From assembly GCF_000731095.1 (NCBI RefSeq), contig NZ_JMTZ01000012.1:59513-123512 (forward strand): a DNA stretch of 64,000 bases. The letters are read 5' to 3'. The notes beneath the pieces are model-generated. The model saw only the letters and a list, made by a program, of their open reading frames with translations, was not told the DNA's origin and did no database searches. The translations under genes were made by a program, and so were the position numbers. Each line of letters opens with the position of its first letter. The first letter of the stretch is position 1. The stretch is from Lysobacter antibioticus (GTDB lineage: Bacteria > Pseudomonadota > Gammaproteobacteria > Xanthomonadales > Xanthomonadaceae). Shown piece after piece: positions 10,020-18,741 of this stretch.

Positions 10020-10036
10020 GATTCGCCAGCCAAAGC

Positions 10037-10113
10037 TGGTAGCGGGGGCAGGATTTGAACCTGCGACCTTCGGGTTATGAGCCCGACGAGCTGCCAGACT
10101 GCTCCACCCCGCA
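10037..10113 (-). tRNA. metY: Initiator tRNA-fMet (CAT)
   Basis: A 77-base cloverleaf with encoded CCA (10037-10039), anticodon CAT in the loop CTCATAA, and the GGG/CCC base pairs of the anticodon stem that mark initiator tRNAs. The acceptor has six G-C/C-G pairs and an unpaired first position: T1 opposite T72, keeping the 1-72 mismatch required for formylation. It lies ahead of rimP-nusA-infB, as metY does in E. coli. Confidence 0.96.
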
Positions 10114-10124
10114 TCAGGCCGACC

Positions 10125-10153
10125 ATCATAACGGCCGGCGTTACTTTCTGCAA
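10125..10153 (-). promoter_or_regulatory. Sigma-70 type promoter of tRNA-fMet
   Basis: Minus strand: TTGCAG (10148-10153), a 17-base spacer, and TATGAT (10125-10130). The predicted transcription start would be about 5 bases before the tRNA 5' end. The match and placement are good. Confidence 0.75.
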
Positions 10154-10443
10154 GCCTGCAATCAGATCTTCATGATTGCCGCTTACCGCTGCATCGAACC
10201 GGTGGATTCCCTTGGGAATTCGCGGCGTTGGTGCAGGCCGCAATCTTAATGCGCATTCAAATATTTTCAAGTCTTTTTTGCGATGAGCGTTGCAATCGGT
10301 CCGGGCCGGCAGAAAAACCTGTCGCAGATTTCAACGCCAGGCCATGCTGGGCCTGGTTGTCCGGCGCGTTCGGCGGCCTCGCAACGGGTGTCCAGTGGCG
10401 CCTACGGCGAAGCCCCACCGTGCTCTTCGAGTTCGCCCGGCCC

Positions 10444-10622
10444 GTCATTCCCTCGAAAGCGAGCTCCGCCTTATTCCGGCGTAGCCGAATATCCGGGGCT
10501 TTATCGCAACATGACTCTGAAGTCTCTGCGGCCCGGCCGGAGCGCATGGCGCCCTGGCGTTCATGGATGCGCGAGCCTATGGCTCGCGAGCGCATCCATT
10601 TACCCGCCTCCGCGGGGATGAC
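10444..10622. repeat. Mobile-element-like extragenic repeat (about 179 bp) in the 10.11-10.83 kb gene-free stretch
   Basis: The stretch between tRNA-fMet and the nuo terminator holds no gene I can support. Inside it, GTCATTCCC (10444) and GGGATGAC (10615) form terminal inverted ends of an element whose right part contains a hairpin, ATGGATGCG...CGCATCCAT with inner CGAGCC/GGCTCG (10563-10599). GTCATTCCC-type ends are common on dispersed extragenic repeats of proteobacteria. Too short to encode a transposase. Confidence 0.55.
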
Positions 10623-10820
10623 AGCAAAAAAAGCGATACCTCGCCGCTTTGCCGCGAACGCACGCTAGAGGCCGAAAACCGAACGAGCCCGGCACATCTG
10701 CTTTCGATGCCGTCCACAGCCCCCTCGCCTTCCCCGGCGAATCGCAGATACGAATCCCGCCCTCGCTACCCGCTTCGGCCGGCGCTGCGCCGAGACGGCC
10801 GCACAGCCGCGAGGATCGCG

Positions 10821-10860
10821 CGCCACAAACGCATCGGGCCGGCAAAAGCCGGCCCGATGC
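10821..10860 (-). terminator. Probable terminator of the nuo operon
   Basis: Minus strand: perfect 13-bp stem GCATCGGGCCGGC/GCCGGCCCGATGC with a TTTT loop (10831-10860), 47 bases after the nuoN stop, followed by GTTTGTGG. The stem is very strong; the U-run is weak. Confidence 0.75.
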
Positions 10861-10906
10861 TGAAAGTGTCAGCGAAACCGTCGAAGGTTTCGGATGCGGC
10901 CGTCGA

Positions 10907-12352
10907 TCAGGACGGGAACGCGCGCATGCACCAGTCCATGATCGGGTTCCAGGCCAGGCCCAGCGCCAACAGCGCGAGCGCGTTGACCCCGAACACCACG
11001 CGCAGCGGACGGTCGTCGCTCGGCGGCGGCATCTTGCCGTCGGGCTCGTCGAAGTACATCGCCTTGATCACGCGCAGGTAGTAGAACGCGCCGATCACCG
11101 CGAACACGATGCCGACGATCGCCAGCCACAACATGTCGCCCTGCAGCGCGGCCTTGAGCACCGCCAGCTTGGCCCAGAAGCCGAGGAACGGCGGCAGGCC
11201 GGCCAGCGAGGCCATCACGCACAGGACCATGCCGGCCAGCCACGGGCTGCGCGCGTTGAGGCCCTTGTAGTCGTCGATCTTGTCGGCGTCGAAACCGCGG
11301 CCGGACATGACGATGATCGCGGCGAAGGCCGCGGCCGACATCAACGCATAGCTGATCGCGTAGAACATCGCCGCGGCGAAGCCCTGGGCGCCGCCGCCGG
11401 CCATGCCGAGGAACAGGAAGCCGACGTGCGAGACCGTCGAGTACGCCAGCAGGCGCTTGAGGTTGGTCTGGACCAGCGCGCTGAGGTTACCGATCGCCAG
11501 CGACAGCACGGCCAGGCCGGCCAGCAGCAGGCGCCAATGGTCCTCCTGCCCCGCCGCACCGACTTCGAGCAGGCGGTAGGTCATGCCGAACGCGGCCAGC
11601 TTCGGCGCCGAACCGATGAACAGAGTGATCGGGGTCGGCGCGCCCTGGTAGACGTCCGGCAGCCACATATGGAACGGCGCCGCACCGAACTTGAAGGCGA
11701 TGCCGGCGACCACGAACACCACGCCGGTGATCATCATCAGTGAGGACGGACCGACCTGGGCCGCGATCGCGATCTGGTCGAGCATCAGGCTGCCGGTGGC
11801 GCCGTAGATCAGCGACAGGCCGTACAGCAGCAGGCCCGAGGCCAGCGCACCGAGCACGAAGTACTTGATCGCCGCTTCCGAGGCCAGCGGGCTGTCGCGG
11901 TCCACCGCGACCAGCGCGTAGGAACACAGGGCCAGCATTTCCAGGCCGAGGTAGACCATGACCAGGCTGCCGGCCGAGACCAGCAGCATCATGCCGGCGA
12001 TGGCGAACAGCATCAGCACCGCGACTTCGCCCTTGTACAGGCCGCGCGAACGCAGGTAAGGCCAGGTATAGATCATCGACAGGATGCCGACCACGCCGAT
12101 GCCGAGCTTGAGGCCGTCGGCGGCGGTGTCGCGCACGAACATGCCGCTGAGCACCGTGCCCTGCCCGCCGACATCGAAGGCGATCAGCGCCGTCGCCACC
12201 GCGACCACGACGATCGCGAACACGTGGGAAACGATGCGGTTGCGCTCCTCGATGAACAGATCGAGCATCAGCAGCGCGAACGCGCCGATGATCACCACCA
12301 GTTCGGGCAGCAGGGGCATCAGGTCGGCGATGGTCCGTACAGGCATGTTCAT
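10907..12352 (-). CDS. nuoN: NADH-quinone oxidoreductase subunit N
   Basis: NuoN is one of three antiporter-like proton-pumping subunits in the membrane arm of complex I. The 481-residue protein is almost wholly transmembrane (about 14 helices). It contains the key charged residues of the family in MVYLGLEMLALCSYALVA (helix 5 Glu) and APFHMWLPDVYQGAPTPIT, with Lys in the broken-helix region. It is the last nuo gene and is followed by a strong hairpin. A GTGAG/CTCAC inverted repeat fills the 158-base gap from nuoM. Confidence 0.98.
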   Translation of the reverse strand: MNMPVRTIADLMPLLPELVVIIGAFALLMLDLFIEERNRIVSHVFAIVVVAVATALIAFDVGGQGTVLSGMFVRDTAADGLKLGIGVVGILSMIYTWPYLRSRGLYKGEVAVLMLFAIAGMMLLVSAGSLVMVYLGLEMLALCSYALVAVDRDSPLASEAAIKYFVLGALASGLLLYGLSLIYGATGSLMLDQIAIAAQVGPSSLMMITGVVFVVAGIAFKFGAAPFHMWLPDVYQGAPTPITLFIGSAPKLAAFGMTYRLLEVGAAGQEDHWRLLLAGLAVLSLAIGNLSALVQTNLKRLLAYSTVSHVGFLFLGMAGGGAQGFAAAMFYAISYALMSAAAFAAIIVMSGRGFDADKIDDYKGLNARSPWLAGMVLCVMASLAGLPPFLGFWAKLAVLKAALQGDMLWLAIVGIVFAVIGAFYYLRVIKAMYFDEPDGKMPPPSDDRPLRVVFGVNALALLALGLAWNPIMDWCMRAFPS

Positions 12353-12396
12353 TAGTGAATCTCTTGGCGGATCCGGCCCTGGGCGAGCCTTGCTCT

Positions 12397-12482
12397 AGGA
12401 ACGAGTTCAGAGGAGTGAGAAGTGAGCTGCCGCGTTCGCGCTTCCTACTCGTTCCTCACTACTCGCTTCTACTCACTTCTCC
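12397..12482. repeat. GTGAG/CTCAC-type inverted repeat between nuoM and nuoN
   Basis: The left side carries AGGAACGAG and GAGGAGTGAGAAGTGAG; the right side carries CTCGTTCCTCAC and CTACTCACTTCTCC. They pair to a long imperfect hairpin in the mRNA. Related elements lie at 27901-28022 and 37314-37438. Confidence 0.7.
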
Positions 12483-12510
12483 ACCGCGCGGGCCTGAGCC
12501 CACGCGGGGT

Positions 12511-14028
12511 TCACAACTTACTGGCGACGATCTGGCTGGCCAGGTTCGCGATGGCGGGTTCCATCAGGTCGGTCAGCGGCTTCGGCCACAGGCCGAGCAC
12601 CAGCACACCGGCCGCGAACACACCCAGCACCAGCGCTTCGCGCGGGTTGATGTCTTCCAACTCGGCGACATGGGCGTTGCCGACGTCGCCCCAGATCACC
12701 CGCTTGACCAGCCACAGGGTGTAGCCGGCGCCGACGATCAGGGTGGTGGCCGCGCCGAACGCGATCAGCGGGTGCTGCTGGAAGCTGGCCACGATCACCA
12801 TGAACTCGCCGACGAAACCCGAGGTGCCCGGCAGGCCCGAGTTGGCCATCGCGAACAACACCACGAACGCGGCGAACCACGGCATCACGTTGGCGACGCC
12901 GCCGTAGTCTTTGATCATTCGGCTGTGCATGCGGTCGTAGAGCACGCCGACGCAGGTGAACATCGCGCCCGACACGAAGCCGTGGCTGATCATCTGCACC
13001 ATCGCGCCCTGCAGGCCCAGGCGCGCGGCATCGGTGCCGTGCGCATCGCCGTTGTGGACCAGGGCGAAGGCGATGAACGTGCCCAGGGTGACGAAGCCCA
13101 TGTGCGAAACCGACGAGTACGCGATCAGTTTCTTCATGTCGTCCTGGACCAGGGCGACCATACCGACGTAGATGATCGCGATCAGGCTCAGGGCGATCAC
13201 CAGCCAGGCCCACTCGTGGCCGGCGTCCGGCACGATCGGCAGGACGAAACGCAGGAAACCGTAGCCGCCGATCTTCAGCATGATCGCAGCCAGGATCACC
13301 GAACCGGCGGTCGGCGCCTCGACGTGCGCGTCCGGCAACCAGGTGTGGACCGGGAACATCGGCACCTTGACCGCGAAGGCGATCAGGAAGCCGAAGAAGA
13401 TCCACATCTGCTCGGCCGCGTTGAGCTGCAGCGCGTACATGTCCGACAACTGCCAGCTGCCGCCCTTCAGGTACAGGTAGATCAACCCGACCAGCATGAA
13501 CACCGAGCCGAGGAAGGTGTACAGGAAGAACTTCACCGACGCGTAGACGCGGCGCGGGCCGCCCCAGACGCCGATGATGATGAACATCGGGATCAGCATG
13601 CCCTCGAAGAACACGTAGAACAGCATCGCGTCCAGGGCCGAGAACACGCCGACCATCAGGCCTTCGAGGATCAGGAAGGCGGCGTAATACTGGCTGACGC
13701 GCTTGTCGATCGAGGTCCATGCGCTGATCAGCACCAGGCTCGAGGTCAGCGTGGTCAGCGCGATCAGCGCCGCCGAGATGCCGTCCGCGCCAAGGTGGTA
13801 GCGGATGTCGTAGGTCGGGATCCAGGCGTGGTCTTCGACCAACTGCATCGCCGCGCTGCCGAAATCGGCATGGGTGAACATCATCACGCTCAGGCCGAGC
13901 GTGACGAGGGCCACCACCAGGGCGAACCAACGCGCGGCGTTGGCGCGCTCGTTGCCGAACGCGAGGGTGGCGAAACCGCCGAGGATCGGCAGCCAGATCA
14001 GAATGCTAAGCAAGGGCACGGGGCTCAC
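12511..14028 (-). CDS. nuoM: NADH-quinone oxidoreductase subunit M
   Basis: NuoM is the middle antiporter-like proton-pumping subunit. The 505-residue product has about 14 membrane helices. The conserved helix-5 Glu lies in YVFFEGMLIPMFIIIG and the broken-helix Lys region in FAVKVPMFPVHTWLPDAHVEAPT. The start is taken at GTG 14028, (V)SPVPLLSILIWLPILGG, which has AAGGA at 7 bases; upstream in-frame codons would add a hydrophilic extension overlapping nuoL's end. Gap to nuoL is 19 bases. Confidence 0.97.
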   Translation of the reverse strand: MSPVPLLSILIWLPILGGFATLAFGNERANAARWFALVVALVTLGLSVMMFTHADFGSAAMQLVEDHAWIPTYDIRYHLGADGISAALIALTTLTSSLVLISAWTSIDKRVSQYYAAFLILEGLMVGVFSALDAMLFYVFFEGMLIPMFIIIGVWGGPRRVYASVKFFLYTFLGSVFMLVGLIYLYLKGGSWQLSDMYALQLNAAEQMWIFFGFLIAFAVKVPMFPVHTWLPDAHVEAPTAGSVILAAIMLKIGGYGFLRFVLPIVPDAGHEWAWLVIALSLIAIIYVGMVALVQDDMKKLIAYSSVSHMGFVTLGTFIAFALVHNGDAHGTDAARLGLQGAMVQMISHGFVSGAMFTCVGVLYDRMHSRMIKDYGGVANVMPWFAAFVVLFAMANSGLPGTSGFVGEFMVIVASFQQHPLIAFGAATTLIVGAGYTLWLVKRVIWGDVGNAHVAELEDINPREALVLGVFAAGVLVLGLWPKPLTDLMEPAIANLASQIVASKL

Positions 14029-14047
14029 GTCGGGTGTCCTTGTCGGA

Positions 14048-16174
14048 TTAGTGCCAGAACCGGATGACGACGGCGAGCAATGCAATCAGGCCGAGGATCA
14101 TCGCGAAGGCGTAGTGGTAGAGATAACCGGATTGGACGCGGCGGGTCAGGTTGGCGACGAAGCCGACCAGGCTCGCACCGCCGTTGACGACGGCGCCGTC
14201 GATCAGCTTGCTGTCGACCGCGCGCGAGGCCTTGCCGATGCCCACGCCGCCGGCGGCGAAGCCGTCGATCCACAGATTGTCCATGCCGTACTTGTTCTCC
14301 AGGATGCGCACCGGCAGCGCGAACAGCTTGCGCGCCTTGGCCGGCAGCTCCGGCTTCCACCAGTACATGACCGTGGCCAGGGCGAAGCCTGAGAACGCGA
14401 GCCAGAACGCCGGCGCCTGGAAGCCGTGCAGCGCGAACGCCACCGGACCGTGCCAGGCCTCCTCGCCGACCATCGCGATGGTGTCGCGGGCGGCGTCCAG
14501 GTCGATCGCACCGAGGAAGAACGGCAGCTGCTTGACCTTGTAGTCCAGCCAATCGGTGCCGAACAGCATCGGGCCGGCGGTGAAGAAGCCGATCAGCACC
14601 GACGGGATCGCCAGCAGGATCAGCGGCACAGTGACCACCCACGGCGATTCGTGCGGCTCGTGCGGGCCATGATGACCGTGGTCGTCGTGCGCCTCGTCGT
14701 GCTTGCCGTGGCCATGATCGTCATGGGCGTGCGCCGCATGGTCGTCGTGACCGTGCCCGGCATGCGCGTCGCGGAAACGCTCCTTGCCGTGGAAGGTCAT
14801 GTACAGCAGGCGGAAGCTGTAGAAGGCGGTCACGAAGGCACCGAGCAGCACCGCCCAATAGGCGTACTGGGCGACCCAATTGGCGTGCTCGCCGTGCGCG
14901 GCGTGGTGCGCCGCCTCGATGATGGTGTCCTTCGAGTAGAAACCGGCGAAGAACGGCGTGCCGACCAGGGCCAGCGTGCCGAGCAGACTGGTCCAGTAGG
15001 TGATCGGCATGTACTTGCGCAGGCCGCCCATCTTGCGCATGTCCTGCTCGTGGTGCATGCCGATGATGACCGAGCCCGCGGCGAGGAACAGCAGCGCCTT
15101 GAAGAACGCGTGGGTCATCAGGTGGTAGACCGCCGCCGAGTACGCCGACACGCCGAGCGCGACGGTCATGTAGCCCAGCTGCGACAGGGTCGAGTACGCG
15201 ACCACGCGCTTGATGTCGTTCTGGACGATGCCGATCAGGCCGGTCCAGAACGCGGTGGTGGCGCCGATGAAGAGGACGAAGTTCAGCGCCGTCTGCGACA
15301 GCTCGAACAGCGGCGACATGCGCGCGACCATGAAGATGCCGGCGGTGACCATCGTCGCGGCATGGATCAGCGCCGAGATCGGGGTCGGGCCTTCCATCGA
15401 GTCGGGCAGCCAGACGTGCAGCGGCACTTGCGCCGACTTGCCCATCGCGCCGATGAACAGACAGATGCAGATCACCGTCGGCAGCGACCAGACGATCGGG
15501 TGCTCGCCGCCCCACACCTGGATGGTGCGGTCGGCCAGGGTCGGCGCGTTGGCGAACACGGTGCCGTAGTCGAGCGAGCCCAGCGCCCACATCACCGCGC
15601 AGATGCCGAGCAGGAAGCCGAAATCGCCGACGCGGTTGACCAGGAACGCCTTCATGTTGGCGAACACCGCGGTCGGCTTCTTGAACCAGAAACCGATCAA
15701 CAGGTAGGAGACCAGGCCCACCGCTTCCCAGCCGAAGAACAGCTGCAGGAAGTTGTTGCTCATGACCAGCATGAGCATCGAGAAGGTGAACAGCGAGATA
15801 TAGCTGAAGAAGCGCTGGTAACCCGGGTCGTCGGCCATGTAGCCGATGGTGTAGACGTGGACCAGCAGCGAGACGAAGGTGACGACCACCATCATCATCG
15901 CGGTCAGCTTGTCGATCATGAAGCCGACGTGGGCCTCATAACCGCCGACCTGGAACCAGGTGTAGACGTTCTCGTTGAACGGCGAGGCGCCCAGCCCGGC
16001 CAACTGCCAGAGCACGTACACCGACATCACGCAGCTCGCGGCGACGCCGAGGATGGTGATCGTGTGCGAGCCGGCGCGGCCGACCTTGCGTCCGAACAGG
16101 CCGGCGATGATCGAGCCGAGCAACGGCGCGAGCACGATCGCCAGCAGGATGGACTTGGAGATTGCGGGTTCCAT
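14048..16174 (-). CDS. nuoL: NADH-quinone oxidoreductase subunit L with histidine-rich loop
   Basis: NuoL is the distal proton-pumping subunit, with the lateral amphipathic helix that runs along the membrane arm. The helix-5 Glu (FFGWEAVGLVSYLLIGFW) and the GAMGKSAQVPLHVWLPDSMEGPTP signature are present. At 708 residues it is about 95 longer than E. coli NuoL (613). A large part of the excess is a loop at about residues 466-508 with some 15 His plus many Asp/Glu, between two membrane helices (before SPWVVTVPLILLAIP). This loop could bind metal ions (inference). The C-terminus keeps the long helix and final anchor. Nothing suggests it is broken. Confidence 0.97.
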   Translation of the reverse strand: MEPAISKSILLAIVLAPLLGSIIAGLFGRKVGRAGSHTITILGVAASCVMSVYVLWQLAGLGASPFNENVYTWFQVGGYEAHVGFMIDKLTAMMMVVVTFVSLLVHVYTIGYMADDPGYQRFFSYISLFTFSMLMLVMSNNFLQLFFGWEAVGLVSYLLIGFWFKKPTAVFANMKAFLVNRVGDFGFLLGICAVMWALGSLDYGTVFANAPTLADRTIQVWGGEHPIVWSLPTVICICLFIGAMGKSAQVPLHVWLPDSMEGPTPISALIHAATMVTAGIFMVARMSPLFELSQTALNFVLFIGATTAFWTGLIGIVQNDIKRVVAYSTLSQLGYMTVALGVSAYSAAVYHLMTHAFFKALLFLAAGSVIIGMHHEQDMRKMGGLRKYMPITYWTSLLGTLALVGTPFFAGFYSKDTIIEAAHHAAHGEHANWVAQYAYWAVLLGAFVTAFYSFRLLYMTFHGKERFRDAHAGHGHDDHAAHAHDDHGHGKHDEAHDDHGHHGPHEPHESPWVVTVPLILLAIPSVLIGFFTAGPMLFGTDWLDYKVKQLPFFLGAIDLDAARDTIAMVGEEAWHGPVAFALHGFQAPAFWLAFSGFALATVMYWWKPELPAKARKLFALPVRILENKYGMDNLWIDGFAAGGVGIGKASRAVDSKLIDGAVVNGGASLVGFVANLTRRVQSGYLYHYAFAMILGLIALLAVVIRFWH

Positions 16175-16180
16175 GCCGGA

Positions 16181-16507
16181 TCAGCCTTTCATCGTGTCGA
16201 TTTCAGCGACGTTGATCGTGCGCCGGTTGCGGAACAGCGTGACCAGGATCGCCAGGCCGATGGCGGCCTCGGCGGCGGCGACGGTCAGGATGAAGAACAC
16301 GAACACCTGACCGGCCGGATCGGCCAGCTGACGCGAGAACGCGACGAAGTTGATGTTGACCGCGAGCAGCATCAGCTCGATCGACATCAGCAACACGATC
16401 ACGTTCTTGCGGTTGAGGAAGATGCCGGCGACGCTGATGCAGAACAGCACCGCGCCGAGGGCGAGGTAATGGCCCAGCGCGAGGCCCGACCCAAAGAATT
16501 CGCTCAC
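16181..16507 (-). CDS. nuoK: NADH-quinone oxidoreductase subunit K
   Basis: NuoK is a three-helix membrane subunit at the proximal end of the proton-conducting arm. The 108-residue product begins (V)[21 protein letters not shown] and carries both conserved membrane Glu residues, in [13 protein letters not shown] and [11 protein letters not shown]. The GTG start at 16507 overlaps the nuoJ stop by 4 bases (GTGA), so translation is likely coupled. Ends 6 bases before the nuoL start. Confidence 0.97.
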   Translation of the reverse strand: MSEFFGSGLALGHYLALGAVLFCISVAGIFLNRKNVIVLLMSIELMLLAVNINFVAFSRQLADPAGQVFVFFILTVAAAEAAIGLAILVTLFRNRRTINVAEIDTMKG

Positions 16508-17142
16508 GGCTTGGCCTCCTGCGCGGCGGGTTCGGCGGGCGCCGGCACCACCGGTTTGACCGCATCCATCTTGATGAGGCGGACGCGGTCGCTGGCGCGG
16601 ACGCGGGCCTGGGCGCTCGGGTTCTGGTGCTTGGCGCCCGGGCGGCGGCGCAGGGTCAGCATGACCGCGGCGATCACCGCCACCGTCAGGATCACCGCGG
16701 CGATCTCGAACGGCAGCAGGAAGTCGGTGAACAGCGCATGCGCCAGCCACTTGGTGTTGGAGGCGCCGGCGGCGTCCGCGGTCAGCGGCGTGGCCAGGTT
16801 GGCCTTGACCCCGATCAGGGTCAGCATCTCGACCAGCATCACCACCGCGACCAGCAGGCCGAACGGCAGATAGCGCACGTAGCCTTCGCGCAGCGGCGCC
16901 ACGTCGATATCGAGCATCATCACCACGAACAGGAACAGCACCATCACCGCGCCGACGTAGACCAGGATCAGGGCCACGCCGAGGAATTCGGCGCCGGCGA
17001 TGATCCACACGCAGGCCACCGAGAAGAAGGTCAGCACCAGGCTGAGCGCGGCGTGGACCGGGTTTTTCAGGCTGATCACGGCCACCGCCGACAGCGTGGC
17101 CGCGGCGGCGAAGACGAAGAAAGCGATCTGGGCGAGATCCAT
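16504..17142 (-). CDS. nuoJ: NADH-quinone oxidoreductase subunit J
   Basis: NuoJ is the membrane subunit whose third helix contains the pi-bulge near the proton channel. The 212-residue product has five helices, starting [22 protein letters not shown], with [18 protein letters not shown] as the conserved helix 3. The C-terminal part (after residue 170) is a Pro/Ala/Lys-rich cytoplasmic tail. The ATG at 17142 lies 11 bases after nuoI. Overlaps nuoK by 4 bases. Confidence 0.97.
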   Translation of the reverse strand: MDLAQIAFFVFAAAATLSAVAVISLKNPVHAALSLVLTFFSVACVWIIAGAEFLGVALILVYVGAVMVLFLFVVMMLDIDVAPLREGYVRYLPFGLLVAVVMLVEMLTLIGVKANLATPLTADAAGASNTKWLAHALFTDFLLPFEIAAVILTVAVIAAVMLTLRRRPGAKHQNPSAQARVRASDRVRLIKMDAVKPVVPAPAEPAAQEAKP

Positions 17143-17153
17143 ATCGTGTGTAC

Positions 17154-17642
17154 TCAGCGGAAGGCGGCGTCGGCAGCGCGGCGTTCGGCGATCTCGGTTT
17201 CGAGACGGTCGCCGATGGCCAGCAGCTGCTGCTTGTTGACGATGTTCTGTCCGCGTTGGTCGAAGTGATACTCGTGGATGTGGGTTTCCACGATCGAGTC
17301 GACCGGGCAGGACTCTTCGCAGAAGCCGCAGAAGATGCACTTGAACAGATCGATGTCGTAGCGCGTGGTGCGGCGGGTGCCGTCGGCGCGCTTTTCCGAG
17401 TCGATCGTGATCGCCAGCGCCGGGCACACCGCCTCGCACAGCTTGCAGGCGATGCAGCGCTCTTCGCCGTTGGGATAACGGCGCAGCGCGTGCACGCCGC
17501 GGAAGCGCGGCGATTGCGGGGTCTTCTCCATCGGGTACATCAGCGTGTACTTGGGCTTGAACAGATACTTGAGCGTCAGCCCAAGGCCCTGCGCGAGCTC
17601 GATCAGGAGCAGGCTCTTGAAATAGGAAACGATGCGGTTCAT
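17154..17642 (-). CDS. nuoI: NADH-quinone oxidoreductase subunit I (2x 4Fe-4S)
   Basis: NuoI carries clusters N6a and N6b, which pass electrons from NuoG to NuoB. The 162-residue product has two ferredoxin motifs, [16 protein letters not shown] and [16 protein letters not shown], both with complete CxxCxxCxxxCP spacing. An N-terminal amphipathic segment ([22 protein letters not shown]) docks to the membrane arm. It follows nuoH by 13 bases. Confidence 0.98.
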   Translation of the reverse strand: MNRIVSYFKSLLLIELAQGLGLTLKYLFKPKYTLMYPMEKTPQSPRFRGVHALRRYPNGEERCIACKLCEAVCPALAITIDSEKRADGTRRTTRYDIDLFKCIFCGFCEESCPVDSIVETHIHEYHFDQRGQNIVNKQQLLAIGDRLETEIAERRAADAAFR

Positions 17643-17655
17643 TAGGATGCCTGTC

Positions 17656-18741
17656 TCACTGTCCCGGCTGGAAGACGCCGTAGTACGCCATCACCGCGAC
17701 CACGCAGATCCAGGCGATGGTCAAGGGGATGAAGACCTTCCAGCCCAGACGCATGATCTGGTCGTAGCGATAGCGCGGGAACGAAGCGCGGAACCAGATG
17801 AAGCAGCTGGCGAAGAAGAACACCTTGACCAGCAGCCACCACCAGCCGTCGACCGACAGCAGCGGAATGCCCAGGCCCTGGAACGGGCTGAGCCAGCCGC
17901 CGAGGAAGAACAGCGAGGTCAGGAAGCTGATCAGGATCATGTTGGCGTATTCGGCCAGGAAGAACAGCGCGAACGCCGACCCCGAATACTCCACCATGTG
18001 ACCGGCGACGATTTCCGACTCGCCCTCGACCACGTCGAACGGCGCGCGGTTGGTCTCGGCCACGCCGGAGATGAAATAGACCACGAACAGCGGCAACATC
18101 GGCAGCGCGAACCATTCCAGCGCGCCGGCATTGCCGGACTGCGCCATCACGATGTCGGTGAGGTTGAGGCTGCCGGCGCCGACCATCACGCCGACCATGG
18201 CGAAGCCCATGGCGATTTCGTACGAGACCACCTGGGCCGCGGCGCGCATCGCGCCGAGAAAGGCGTACTTCGAGTTCGACGCCCAGCCGGCCAGGATGAT
18301 GCCGTACACGCCGAGCGAGGTCATCGCCAGCAGATACAACAGACCGGCATTGGCGTTGGACAGCACCAGCTTGGTGTCGAACGGCACCACCGCCCAGGCC
18401 GCGAACGCCGGCGCCAGGGTCAGCAGCGGCGCGAGCTTGTACAGGAAGGACTCGGCCTTGGTCGGCTGGATCACTTCCTTGAACAGCAGCTTGAACACGT
18501 CGGCGAAGGCCTGGAGGATGCCCATGCCGACGTACATCGGACCGCGGCGCACGTGCATCCAGCCGATCAGCTTGCGTTCCCAGACCACGTAGAAGGCGAC
18601 GGTGATGATCACCGGCATCGCGATCAGCAGGATCTTGAGCACGATCCAGGCGACCGTGCCGGCCATGCCGAACGACTCGAGCCATGCATGGAAGGGATCG
18701 ACCACTTGGGCGATTGCGGTGGCAGTGTTCATCGCACTCAT
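17656..18741 (-). CDS. nuoH: NADH-quinone oxidoreductase subunit H
   Basis: NuoH forms much of the quinone-binding chamber together with NuoB and NuoD. The 361-residue product has eight membrane helices and the family motifs [27 protein letters not shown] and [20 protein letters not shown], whose acidic loop faces the quinone channel. The ATG at 18741 overlaps the nuoG stop by 4 bases (ATGA). Confidence 0.98.
   Translation of the reverse strand: MSAMNTATAIAQVVDPFHAWLESFGMAGTVAWIVLKILLIAMPVIITVAFYVVWERKLIGWMHVRRGPMYVGMGILQAFADVFKLLFKEVIQPTKAESFLYKLAPLLTLAPAFAAWAVVPFDTKLVLSNANAGLLYLLAMTSLGVYGIILAGWASNSKYAFLGAMRAAAQVVSYEIAMGFAMVGVMVGAGSLNLTDIVMAQSGNAGALEWFALPMLPLFVVYFISGVAETNRAPFDVVEGESEIVAGHMVEYSGSAFALFFLAEYANMILISFLTSLFFLGGWLSPFQGLGIPLLSVDGWWWLLVKVFFFASCFIWFRASFPRYRYDQIMRLGWKVFIPLTIAWICVVAVMAYYGVFQPGQ

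Noticed and set aside
10257..10595. Open frames on both strands in the tRNA-fMet to nuoN gap
   Set aside because: They run through a repeat element and have mixed frames without motifs.
14426..16873. A 815-codon plus-strand open frame opposite nuoL/nuoK/nuoJ
   Set aside because: Antisense shadow of certain nuo genes; His/Arg/Asp-rich composition only.
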